DNA of 14,385 nt from Gonium pectorale (Eukaryota > Chlorophyta > Chlorophyceae > Chlamydomonadales > Volvocaceae): contig LSYV01000007.1 in the NCBI GenBank assembly GCA_001584585.1, positions 260,031 through 274,415 of the forward strand, read 5' to 3'. This document shows positions 1 to 8,900 of the stretch, one piece after another. Each line of letters begins with the position of its first letter. Position 1 is the first letter of the stretch. The notes beneath the pieces were generated by a model. That model was not told where the DNA came from and ran no database searches. It worked only from the letters and a program-made list of their open reading frames with translations. The position numbers and the translations under genes are program-made.

Positions 1-259
1 TCCCAGCGGCAGGGGGCCGCCCTGACGCCCGCACTCTGGCTCGTCACCCTTGCCAGCCCGCACCTGCAGCTCAGCCACCCGGGGGATTTCTACAGCCTTC
101 AGAGACTAGCAATGACTCCTCGATTACATTCGCCTCCTACTGGTCCTAGGGCGAGACCAGGGTATCCTGGCTGGCTCGCGTTTTGTGAAGCCTGGTCCCT
201 TCACCGCCCGCTCGGCCGCTCACTTCCCGGTCTCCACGTCCCCCCCTCTCTACCTCCAG
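1..259 (+). other. 3' part of an intron of the eS4 gene
   Basis: This stretch has no coding match to eS4. It ends in a pyrimidine-rich tract and a CCAG acceptor at 256-259, directly before the first recognisable eS4 codon. The residues expected before it in eS4 (the S4 RNA-binding domain and the central domain) are not encoded here in any frame I could read, so the preceding exon must lie left of the window. Open frames through it are GC-driven read-through. Confidence 0.7.
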
Positions 260-860
260 GCGAACGACTCGGTCATGCTGGACATTGAGACCGGCAAGAT
301 CAAGGAGTTCGTCAAGAACGACATTGGCGCGCTGGTCATTGTCACGGGCGGCCACAACGCCGGCCGCGTGGGCAAGATCGTGCACAAGGAGAAGCACAAG
401 GTGCGCCCGCGGGCGGGGCGGGGTCGGGGCTAGGCGTGGGTGCAGACGGCAGAGGCCGGGGATGGCCCAGCGGGGAAGGCTGTCGGGTCAAACGAGGGAT
501 CAAGGTCGCATTTCATGTGCACGCTTGCTCAGCGCTGTATGGGGCTGCGTCACCACGCCCTGTCACTTTGCGGACAGCCCCCCAGCTCACTTGAAGGGCC
601 GTCTTATCGTGCCGTAGTGCCCCTGGCCTCACCTTGCCCCCCGCCTCCCCTCGCTCCCCCCCTCGCCCCCCCTCCCCCAGGGCTCGTTCGAGATCGTGCA
701 CCTGGAGGACGCCGCCGGCAACCGCTTCGCCACCCGCCTGACCAACATCTTCGTGATTGGCAAGGAGGGCAAGCCCCTGATCAGCCTGCCCAAGGGCAAG
801 GGTATCCGCCTGACCATTATCCAGGAGCAGAAGAAGCGCTACGAGGCCGCCGCTGCGTAA
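260..860 (+). CDS. RPS4: 40S ribosomal protein S4 (eS4), last two coding exons, 5' partial
   Basis: This encodes the C-terminal 106 residues of the cytosolic small-subunit protein eS4, which binds 18S rRNA. The exons are 260-400 (47 codons) and 681-860 (59 codons plus TAA). They are separated by a 280-bp phase-0 intron with donor AAG|GTGCGC and acceptor CCCCCAG|GGC. The first exon begins [14 protein letters not shown] and contains the KOW-type segment [13 protein letters not shown]. The second begins [10 protein letters not shown], continues with [14 protein letters not shown] and [13 protein letters not shown], and ends KKRYEAAAA. These blocks follow the eukaryotic eS4 order exactly, and the join [21 protein letters not shown] matches the family without a gap. 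Codon use is strongly biased to C and G in third positions, as expected for a highly expressed algal gene. About the first 60 percent of the protein lies outside the window. Identification is firm; only the upstream exon structure is unknown. Confidence 0.97.
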
Positions 861-881
861 ATAACGCGGCCGCACGGGGCT

Positions 882-886
882 TGTAA
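882..886 (+). terminator. TGTAA candidate polyadenylation signal close to the eS4 stop
   Basis: TGTAA is the common polyadenylation signal of chlorophyte algae. This copy begins 22 bases after the eS4 stop codon, which would give an unusually short 3' UTR. A second copy lies at 1221-1225 and would give a 3' UTR of about 370 bases. The sequence does not decide between them. Confidence 0.2.
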
Positions 887-1220
887 GCCAGAGCCTTGCC
901 GCGGCGTTCGCGCCCAGGCGATGTGCTCTGCGCGCTGATAATGCGAATGGATGGTGCGCCGTAAGGCCGGGTGGCCGCTGATCTAAGGTTGGCCGCCTGC
1001 CGAGCCTGTCCGGTCCGGTACGGTCCAGGCGGTCCTGGCTGCGGCTTCCGCCGCTGCCGCCTGCGGCTGCGCCCCCCGCGGCCGCCCCGGGGCGGCGCCT
1101 GGCCGGCCGGGGGTAGCCCTCCCGGGCGCGGGGGGACGCGCGGGCGGCGGCCGGGGCCGGGCGGTTGAGGAAGAGGGAGAGAGAGGCTCAACATAGGAGA
1201 AGCGGTGCAGAGTGCACCTG

Positions 1221-1225
1221 TGTAA
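1221..1225 (+). terminator. TGTAA candidate polyadenylation signal for eS4
   Basis: A TGTAA pentamer lies about 360 bases after the eS4 stop, a typical 3' UTR length for Chlamydomonas-like genes. It follows a very GC-rich block (about 970-1165). It is the better placed of the two candidates, but the pentamer also occurs elsewhere in the window by chance. Confidence 0.3.
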
Positions 1226-1555
1226 GCACGCGCCAAAAGGAAAGCTAAGGCTCTTGCTGCCTCGCAGTCCCGTGTCTGGCATTGTCGGTACCATGGCAAG
1301 GCGCACAAGCGGCACCCAGGACAGCAGTGAGCAACGATACATGAATGTCTTGGGCGGGCCGCCGTCCGCATGTCGCCCACTGCCTTTGGGTGGGCGCGGT
1401 ACGCGGTACGCGTGGAAACGCGTCTTCGTGTGCTGTCCTTGTTCAGCACCTGACTTAGTATGGGAAGCACATGGCAAAACCAGGGCGGTCAGGTGCGTGT
1501 CAAGGAGGGGTACGTGGCCAACGTACAACAGCTGTCGTGAACGTCAGGCACGATT

Positions 1556-2422
1556 TTGCTATGGTTGCAAGGGTTTGATTCACCACAGTCCTGTGGCATC
1601 GCCGGATCTATCCTTTGCTTGACAATGCTGCGCTCCACAAACGGGCTACGCATCTTTTTACCAATACCTGGCGGCCTCGCTGGCACCAATATCAATTGCA
1701 TAGAACGTCGGCTCCTTGAAATTGGTCCTCTGCTCCTCCAAGTGCGACACGCATCCGTCGCGCTGACACCACATGGCCAGCCTCTCCTGCCCGTGGAGCG
1801 AAGGCTCGTCGCGCTCGTCGCGAGGATGATATTGGAGGCACATCGTACAGCCCCAAAGGCCAAGGTCGAACCTGCCGACCCGTGCCCACGCGGTCTCCCC
1901 ATCGGCTCGCTCGCCAACCTGCTGCCGCCGGGTCAATGCAAGACCAAGTTCAGCAAGGTACTGGACAAGAGCGGCATCTTCGTGTACGCCAAGGGAGTCC
2001 CCAACCCCATGGTGACATTCCGGGACCTCAGCGATGCCGTTGCCATGGGACCGCCCTGGTCCAAACTCCCTGCTGACGTTTACTCTCTCGATCCGGAGGC
2101 CGCATTCCAGCTCTTCCTGCATGGTCCAGGGCAAGTGCCCAAACCCCCCAAGGCTCTCAACTCTGGGCAGAAGCCCACTTTACCGACGCAGGCGGCGTCC
2201 CCTACCTATCCGAAGCCGGGAGCTCCGCCTCCACCCAGCACAGCAGCTACGGCCGCAGGACGAGGAGGTCCACATCTCTGGAAGCCTGCTCGGGATGTGC
2301 CCCCGGAAGTGGCCAGCAGGCGCCGGAGTCGTGGTGCTGATGGCTTGCAGCCCTCGCGAGACAGACCTGCACAGGGCGGATCCGGAGCCGGCCGCGCTGG
2401 TCAGAAGTCCCGCTCGGAGTAG
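1556..2422 (+). CDS. Unidentified open frame, possibly an exon or decayed gene
   Basis: I do not recognise this frame. It is open for 867 bases and ends at a TAG at 2420-2422. The part from about 1885 to 2130 looks most like real coding sequence: its third positions are mostly C or G, while first and second positions are mixed. It encodes segments such as LPIGSLANLLPPGQCKTKF, IFVYAKGVPNPMVTFRDLSD and DPEAAFQLFLHG. After about 2140 it degrades into Pro/Ala/Arg-rich low-complexity sequence. Before about 1640 the composition is less biased, so the true 5' limit is unclear. No donor or acceptor links it convincingly to a neighbouring exon. It could be one exon of an unknown gene, a fragment of a decayed mobile element, or a chance open frame, which is common at this GC content. 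The opposite strand is also open in register over much of it, but its codon bias is weaker. Confidence 0.25.
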   Translation: MLWLQGFDSPQSCGIAGSILCLTMLRSTNGLRIFLPIPGGLAGTNINCIERRLLEIGPLLLQVRHASVALTPHGQPLLPVERRLVALVARMILEAHRTAPKAKVEPADPCPRGLPIGSLANLLPPGQCKTKFSKVLDKSGIFVYAKGVPNPMVTFRDLSDAVAMGPPWSKLPADVYSLDPEAAFQLFLHGPGQVPKPPKALNSGQKPTLPTQAASPTYPKPGAPPPPSTAATAAGRGGPHLWKPARDVPPEVASRRRSRGADGLQPSRDRPAQGGSGAGRAGQKSRSE

Positions 2423-4129
2423 AGGTCATCTCTCAGTTGGTAGCGCCGCCACCGGGTTATGCACGAGTTGTCCACGAGGGCGTGTGGGAAGCCACCGCTT
2501 CGCGTCCTCTTCCTGAGGACCGCGGGATGCTGCCACCGCCATGGCCTTGGGAGTCCACACTGTACTGGACTGGCAATGCCCTGGCGACACCAGAACGCTG
2601 CGCCATGGGCCTGTCTGTTGGAGCCTGCAATGCCTGGGATTCCGTTGGCTGCTGCTTTCCGCTGGCGGCTGCGCCGCCACACGTGCCGACCGGGTTGGCT
2701 CCGGGTGGCATGTTACCGGTACGGTAATGCTGCCGCTGACACATTTGCAGCCAGGCGGCTGTCCGACGGCGCCCAAGGGCCGAATCCGTTGCACCGCACC
2801 GCATGGGCCACCGGCACTACCAGATGCTGATTGGACACTGGTCATTTGCCGTTGCGGAGTTGCCGTAGGACTCAACCTGCATCATGGGCCGGGCCGGGGC
2901 CGGGGCTGTGGCCGTAACCGTGGCCGTGGCTGGATGTACAGCACGCGGGTGTTGCGTGGAGTGCACCACCAGGAAGGTGTCGGGGGCCTGGACTGAGCGC
3001 TGGTGATCTGCGCGTGGCGCACCACTGTGCGGTGTCTGGCCGTGCGGTCGGATGGCTCGGCGCCTGCCCTCCTGCCATCGCTGCGCAGGGTGCGTGCCAC
3101 CGTCATGCGTGGAGCAGCCAGAGTGGTTCTTTGCGCGCAAGGGACCTCGTGTCCCGTGCGTACGTGACACACCGGTCCTCGTGTAAGCCTGTGTGTTTTC
3201 TTGAGTCAGTCGTGATGGTTTCTAAGTGCATGGTGATGCCAACGACTCCACTGTCATTGGGGCCGTACACCACACGCACGCAAGACAGTGGGTTGGTTGT
3301 GGTTGTTGGGCTCACTTGGCGCCTGAGCGTTAAACACCTTTGCAGCAAACCTTATGGGGTACGGTTGCCGTGCCATGGCAGAGCTGACTTGCTTGTACGC
3401 ATCGGTGGCGCGCGGCCCCGCCCATGCGAGGCATTGCGCCCGTGGGGCATCCTCGTGTGCGACACGATGCGGGGCTGTGCCTGTGGGGATAACGAAGAGA
3501 GGAAACGGGCTGTACCTGTGAGGGATGTGACTTCGAGTGCAGGTTGCCACTTATAGGCTTGTGAAGCGCACCCCCTGCAGCCGGTCACCGTGACACCGTT
3601 CGTGCAGTTTGCGAGGACTATGGTTGGTACCGCAGGCAGCACTGGAATGGCGGTGCGCGGGCGGTGACCGTGCTTACGCGCATGCGTCTTTCCTTCGTTT
3701 GACGCAAAGGGCTACGGAGAGGGGGCACGGTGAAAGGCGCTCCTGGCCCTGATGCGGAGCTCCGAGGCCGGGAACGCACCTGTTGTAAGTTGTCGTTGCA
3801 TTCAAAGCCTTGCTGTCGGGGACTGATGCGGCTTGATTGAAGCGTGGGCTCGTTGAGCTCAGCGTGATGTGAAGTCAGGCCAGCTGGTTTTGCCTGCTGC
3901 GGGAGCTGGCGAGAGCGCCGCCTGCTCCCCCGCGCTATGTATGTGCCAGCACGCTCTGATGGTGGGCCGCACGTTCGGATGCGTACAGCACGCCCGTAGA
4001 GGTAGCTTCCTCTATGTTTACAGCTTCGTCTGACAAGCCCCGCTTTCCTGTCTGGGGTGAGCGATCCCGCCGCAGGCCTTCAGGCCAACGCCCAGTCCAT
4101 GTTAGGGACTTCTGGCCTGACAGAAGGTC
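2423..4129. other. Long stretch without a supported gene
   Basis: Several short open frames occur on both strands (for example a plus-strand frame at 2541-2996 and one at 3014-3556). None shows a recognisable domain, sustained codon bias or convincing splice structure. Positions 2887-2933 contain an imperfect GGCCGTGGC/GGCCGGGGC repeat. TGTAA pentamers occur at 3182-3186 and 3784-3788 on the plus strand and could end an unidentified transcript. I see nothing else that can be named. Confidence 0.5.
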
Positions 4130-5417
4130 TCACTGAAGGCAACAGTCCGCCCTCTTGCCCACCCACCCAGGCAGGACGCATCGCGTAGGGACCAAGCTTA
4201 GCCCGCGCCTCCAGGCCGCTGCGCCCGGCAGCGTACAGCGCTCGCGCCAGCCTGTGCGCTGTGCCCCGTGCTGCTGCCAGCCACCAAGTGCGCGGCTGCG
4301 GCGCGCTGCCCCTGGGGCCTGGCCCGGCGCACCGTGAGCGGTGTGTCGTGTGTGCAGGTCACAACAACGGTATGCACGGTACCCCGCCGGCAAATCAACA
4401 CCATTGCAAACGATACAATTCCGTTGTGTTACAGTGCAAACGTGTCCGTAGCGGGGGAACATCCGCAGCCACACCGGGCTGCCCCTGGAGGGGGCGCAGC
4501 GGCCAGGGGACGCCCCAAACAGCGCTACCACCCACCACCGGCAGGGCCACCACAGGCCACCAGCATGCGCTGCCACCGACAGGTGCCCGTGGTATGGCAC
4601 AGCACAGGGCCTGCACGCGCGCTGGCGAACCCTTAGTCCCTCAACCCTAAAGCATCCCAACAGCCCGCTCAACGCCAATGAAGGAAAGCATTACGGAATC
4701 CGCTTTGCCGCAATGTCCAGGACGGCTGGGCCGTGCCTCAGCTTCGCCACCCCGCCACGCGCCTGTACGGCCACACGGACATGCGCGCCCATGTTCCTCC
4801 CCTTGGGCGTCAGGCACATGCCGCAGCCACCATCCGCCCGTCCCCGCCTGCAGGAGCTGGCAGCAGCCTGGCGAGGTCCAGGCCCGGCATGCCACGCTTC
4901 TCCCAACAAGAGACGGGCAGCGACTGCGCCAACAACAGCCAGGAGCGAGCAGTCTCACTGGGCCCCGCCTCGGTTCGCGTACGGCTGTCGCCAGGGGGGC
5001 AGCGGGCGGCGTCGTGTACCGGCGCTCCGGCTTTGCAGCATGACTACACGGCCGGCAGCCCGGACCGACAGCCGCATCCTTACTACATCTCTGCAGCGGC
5101 CACGCGGCCCTGCTCCTGCGTCTCCTGATCGGCCCTCCCACGTCTCACGCGCCGCCCGCCTAGAGCACAGCACGGATTTCACCCCATCAACTTGCTTGCA
5201 GCGTTATGCAGCGCGGCCAACCACGTATACGTCCAGCATTGGCGGCGGTAGATTTGTGCGTGAGCCCTGTACAGAGCCCTTGGGGCCATCTCACCCTTGG
5301 CCAGGCCGCGCCACGCCGTTACCCTGGGGCCTTCCGGGCAAGCGCCGCTCCCCTCCCGCGCAGCTGCCGGCCGGCCCTCCCGAGCCTCATGCTCGCTGTG
5401 CGTGCTAGCGCACGCGG
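4130..5417. other. Gene-free stretch downstream of the bL33 gene
   Basis: I see no supported gene. Overlapping Arg/Pro/Ala-rich open frames exist on both strands, which marks them as composition artefacts. The right part must include the 3' UTR of the minus-strand bL33 gene. The nearest minus-strand TGTAA (read here as TTACA) is at 4429-4433, almost 1 kb past the stop, so its real 3' end cannot be placed. Confidence 0.5.
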
Positions 5418-5588
5418 CTACTTGAGCTTCTGCTCCTCAAACAGGACGTGCTTCCCGACCTTGGGGTCATACTTGATGAGCTTGAGCTTCCACGGGGTAT
5501 TGCGCGGGTTCTTTTCTGTGATGTAGAAGAAGCCCGTCTTCGCAGCGCTAACCAGCTTCACTAGCAAGCGGGCGCTCTTCTTGCTCAT
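5418..5588 (-). CDS. bL33-type ribosomal protein, probably mitochondrial
   Basis: This is a complete intronless gene for a 56-residue large-subunit ribosomal protein of the bacterial L33 family. The protein starts [20 protein letters not shown], continues [21 protein letters not shown], and ends [13 protein letters not shown]. The family hallmarks are all present: the basic N-terminus, KLVSAAxTGFFY, the TxKNPRNTPxKLxLxKYDP stretch, and [10 protein letters not shown]. Length matches bL33 (about 50-60 residues). The ATG at 5586-5588 is the first one placing the start where the family starts. There is no N-terminal transit peptide, and the sequence resembles the short plant mitochondrial form more than a precursor destined for the plastid, so mitochondrial location is my inference. 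There are no cysteines, so it is the zinc-free type. The gene is head-to-head with the FAD monooxygenase. At 171 bases it is easily missed by length-filtered gene calling. Confidence 0.93.
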   Translation of the reverse strand: MSKKSARLLVKLVSAAKTGFFYITEKNPRNTPWKLKLIKYDPKVGKHVLFEEQKLK

Positions 5589-5928
5589 CAGCGCGAGCCT
5601 ATCGCAGGGGCTCCCCCTCTCCGGGACAAGCTGGGCACTACGAGAGCGCTCGCTCAGGTGTATTCCAAAGCAAGGTTAATTTACGCGAGCAAGTGCGGCA
5701 CCAGCCTGCGACAGCGGTTGCGCTCTGTAATAGCGTCAAAGGTCGTGTAAGATGCCTAAGATATAAAGCTGCAATAAAGGTTGCTCCCCAGCGCAAATCG
5801 TGCAATCGTCCAACACCGACGAGCACGTACCCTACTTCCTGCGCCAAACTCTTCTATACTCGGATCGACTGGAACAGTGTCGTGTGTGACCATCCAGTGC
5901 TCTGGGCTCAAACCCCCTGTTGCACAGG
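5589..5928. promoter_or_regulatory. Shared 340-bp divergent promoter region
   Basis: This interval separates the ATG of the minus-strand bL33 gene from the ATG of the plus-strand monooxygenase, so it must carry both 5' UTRs and both promoters. It is less GC-rich than its surroundings. A TATA-like ATATAAAG lies at 5761-5768 on the plus strand. An in-frame TGA at 5887-5889 closes the monooxygenase frame upstream of its first ATG. I see no clear TATA element on the minus strand, as is usual for ribosomal protein genes. Confidence 0.6.
5761..5768 (+). promoter_or_regulatory. TATA-like element upstream of the FAD monooxygenase
   Basis: ATATAAAG lies about 160 bases before the monooxygenase ATG. 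Initiation 25-30 bases downstream would give a 5' UTR of about 135 bases. The motif is short and its function is inferred from position only. Confidence 0.35.
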
Positions 5929-8900
5929 ATGTTGCGCAGGGAGCTCCATGTTGAAGGGGCCCGGCGGGGCAGCCTCACAGTCATTCACTCAAGGTTCCAA
6001 GCCAGAAGGCCCCGGCAAATAATCGTGCCCCGCGCAGTGGCCGCGCAGCGCTCATGGGGCGAGCCCATCCTCATCTCCGGGGCAGGCATTGCGGGGCTGG
6101 CCACAGCGGTGGCACTCACAAAGGTGAACCACGGACGATCTGCTCCTCGCAGTTGGATTCAGTATGGTCAGCACACATGCGCGCTGCGTCGTTTCCTCCA
6201 CTGGCCGTGTCGGTTACCAGTTTTTCCATATTGTGTGGCCGTCAGCGTGCGGCCACCGCTACGGAGCGCCGACGGCCGAACCGCACGTGCCATTGTCCGC
6301 TTCTGCTCACTGATCACCGCCAATGCCCAACCGTCAACCGCCAACCGTGCAGGTCGGGCTGCCGGTGCGCGTGTATGAGAGCGGACCGGGCCTGCGGCAG
6401 GAGGGCGCGGCCATCGGGCTGTGGGCCAACGCGTGGCGCGCGCTGGAGGCGCTGGGCGCCGCGGACGCGCTGCGGCCGGGGCACCTGCAGCTCAGCAGGT
6501 ACGAGGTCCGTACGGTACGGCACACGAGGCAGCGCTCGTCCGTGCGCCGTACGGCGTACAACGCCAGCCAGTGGCCTGGGCACTTGTCGCAAGGGCAGGC
6601 GGAGCCACCCCGGCCACCCGCTATCCTGCTCCCCAGCCCTTGCTTGACCCCATACCCTCCCCCACCCCCGCCCTACTTGGCCCCCTCCGCCGCGTCCGAT
6701 GCCTCCTGCGCTCCGCCCGCCGTCCTCCGCTAGCAGCCCCTGCGCCCGGGGCTCACCGCCGCCCTCCCCTCCCCTGCCTCCGCCTGCCTCCTCCCCCTCC
6801 TCTGTACGCTGCCGCTGCAGGGTGGAGCTGTGCTCGGCGGAGGGGCGGCTGCTCCGCGCCTTTGGCTTCCTCGAGTGCGAGCTGGGGCCCGCCGGGGCGG
6901 AGTTCCGCGGCGTGCGGAGGGCGCAGCTGCTGCAGGCGCGTGGGGTCCGGGCGCACGTGTGCCTCACGGGGGGGGAGAGGGGTGGCCGCGCAGCGGGCTG
7001 GGGGGCTGCGCGTGCTGAAGTGTGCCCCTTGTGGACGGGTCTGCTTGCTGGCGGGCAGCGCAAGGGGGGCCGGGCGTCGGCGGAGGGAGGCAGGACCCGC
7101 CCGCAGTCTTTGTCGATTGTCGTGGCTCTCGGCCTCCCGGTCACGGCGTGTTGCACGTCGGTCAGAGCCTCGGTCGGGCAAGGGCCGTGGCCGCGCGACG
7201 CGGCGACCGCTGGGGTGGTTGGGCCAGTCACGCGGAGGCCACACACGCGCCTGCGTCCTGTGGCCGGAGGGCTCGGCGTGTGGCAGGCACGGCCGGGCCG
7301 GAGGGCTCGTGGGAGGAGGCCACCCACGAGGCTCGGCGTGTGGCGACCGCGCGATGCCGTGTTGCAGGCAGGGTCGGGCCGGGCGGGGACGCGTCGCGGC
7401 AGCCGCCGGCCAAGCGTCGCGCCGTCCATCACAAGCTAGTAGTATCCCATGCCATGCTCCTTATGCGCCGTACGCAGGCGCTGTACGACTGCCTGCCAGA
7501 TCCCGAGCGGATCGTGCGGTTCGGCGCGGCAGTGACGGAGGTCCTGGCTGACGGCGCCAGCGGCGGCGGCAGCGGGGACGGCGGCGGTGTGGCGGTGCGG
7601 CTAAGCGACGGCAGCACCGTCAGCGGCAGCGCCCTCATTGGTGCGGACGGCGCCAACAGCGCCGTGGCGCGGCACCTGGGCCTCCCACAGCCCCGGTGTG
7701 TTGAGGGCAGCAGGAGGGCAGGGAGGGCAGGGGGGCAGGAAGCGGGTGGCCTCCCCCGTCCCGACGTGCCCTTCTACTCCTCCCTCCAATCCCTGCTCCT
7801 CACCGTGCCCGCCGGCGGATGTAGGTCCCCACGCGGCCACAACCCCACCCCACCAGAACGCCTTCCTATCCGCTGACCCCACCCCACCCCACCCTATGGG
7901 CGCCTCGGACGCTGGCGTTTTCGCGGGCACACCGGACGCTTTCCCCAGTCAACAACGCCACGCCCTCGGACTGTTTTTTTGTCCCCACCCCACCCCACCC
8001 CACCCTGCCCTGCTCCGCGTCCGGGCCCCGTGCACCCCCGCACGCATGCATACGCCTTAAGCTGGTCTGGCGTGAGAACGATCGTGTGTTCCGCCTCAGC
8101 CCCTCGTACTAACGCCCACCCCCAACCCTGACTCCACCCCACAAACCCGCCCACTTTCGCGCTTACGCTCGTCGTATGCGTGGTTCTTTTCAACGCCCGC
8201 CCACCGCGCCCGCAGCTACGCTGGCTATGTGGCGCTGCGTGGAGTGGCGGAGTTCCCGCAGCGGCCCGCCCCGCCCGGCGGCCTGCCCCGCGACACCATC
8301 CGCCAGATCTGGGGCGCCGGCGTGCGCGCGGGGCTGTACCCCGTCACCCACGACAGCGCCTATTGGTACGTGTGCTTCAACGCCGGCCAGGAGGGTAAGC
8401 GTGGGGTCGAGTGGGGGCCCGCGGGAGGGGCGTTGGCTATGGCTGTCCAGGTTGGCGGGGGAGCGGAGGAGGGTGACAAGAGTGAACCGTGGGGGAAGGG
8501 GTGGGGACGGCAGGGGAAGCAAGGGGAGCGAGTCCTGTAGCTGCGTGCTGCGGCAGCCAGCGGTCCGGCCAGCGGCCTTGCGGGCGCCGAGGTGCCACGA
8601 CGACGCAGGAGCCGCGGCGCAACGCAACGCAGCGTGGTGCCACGCCCCTGTCGCCGCAACCCGCGCAACCCGTCTCACAGCCCGCCCCCTGAGGCTCCTC
8701 GCCAACGGCCAATCCTTCTCCCTCCTCCGCCACAAGGGAGGCACCACGCACGGCCCTTCGCCCTTTTGGCATTGTCCCGACCCGATTCCCGTCCTCGTCA
8801 CGTCCCCTCCGTTGACCGCTCCCCCCGCGCCCCCTCCCCCGCCCTCCCGCCCCCTCATCCGTTGCAGAGGCCGCGGCGCCGCCCGGCAGCCCGGAGGAGA

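Larger units (their letters stand above)
861..1555. other. Non-coding stretch after eS4
   Basis: I see no gene here. The first part is presumably the eS4 3' UTR. Positions 980-1165 are extremely GC-rich, with runs of CCGCCG and GGGGCC-like blocks. Around 1395-1430 a GTACGCG motif repeats, and ACGCGT-GGAA-ACGCGT could form a small hairpin. Open frames on both strands encode low-complexity Pro/Arg/Gly strings typical of GC-rich non-coding DNA. Confidence 0.6.

Noticed and set aside
4130..5141. Two minus-strand open frames of 182 and 164 codons
   Set aside because: Composition is Cys/Arg/Gly/Trp-rich without motifs, and equally long open frames lie opposite. They are not supported as genes.
5418..5588. 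Plastid-targeted L33
   Set aside because: There is no transit peptide or upstream in-frame ATG before MSKKSARLL. The short form fits mitochondrial bL33 better, though location is inferred.
6314..7432. 372-codon minus-strand open frame
   Set aside because: It lies antisense to monooxygenase exons 2-3 and their introns and encodes Arg/Pro/Ala low complexity. High GC keeps stop codons rare.
6421..7551. 376-codon plus-strand open frame
   Set aside because: It runs through introns 2 and 3 in a frame different from the exons and shows no domain.
7842..8006. Telomere-like repeat
   Set aside because: The unit is CCCCA inside an intron. It is short, interrupted and unlike the TTTTAGGG repeat of Chlamydomonas-type algae.
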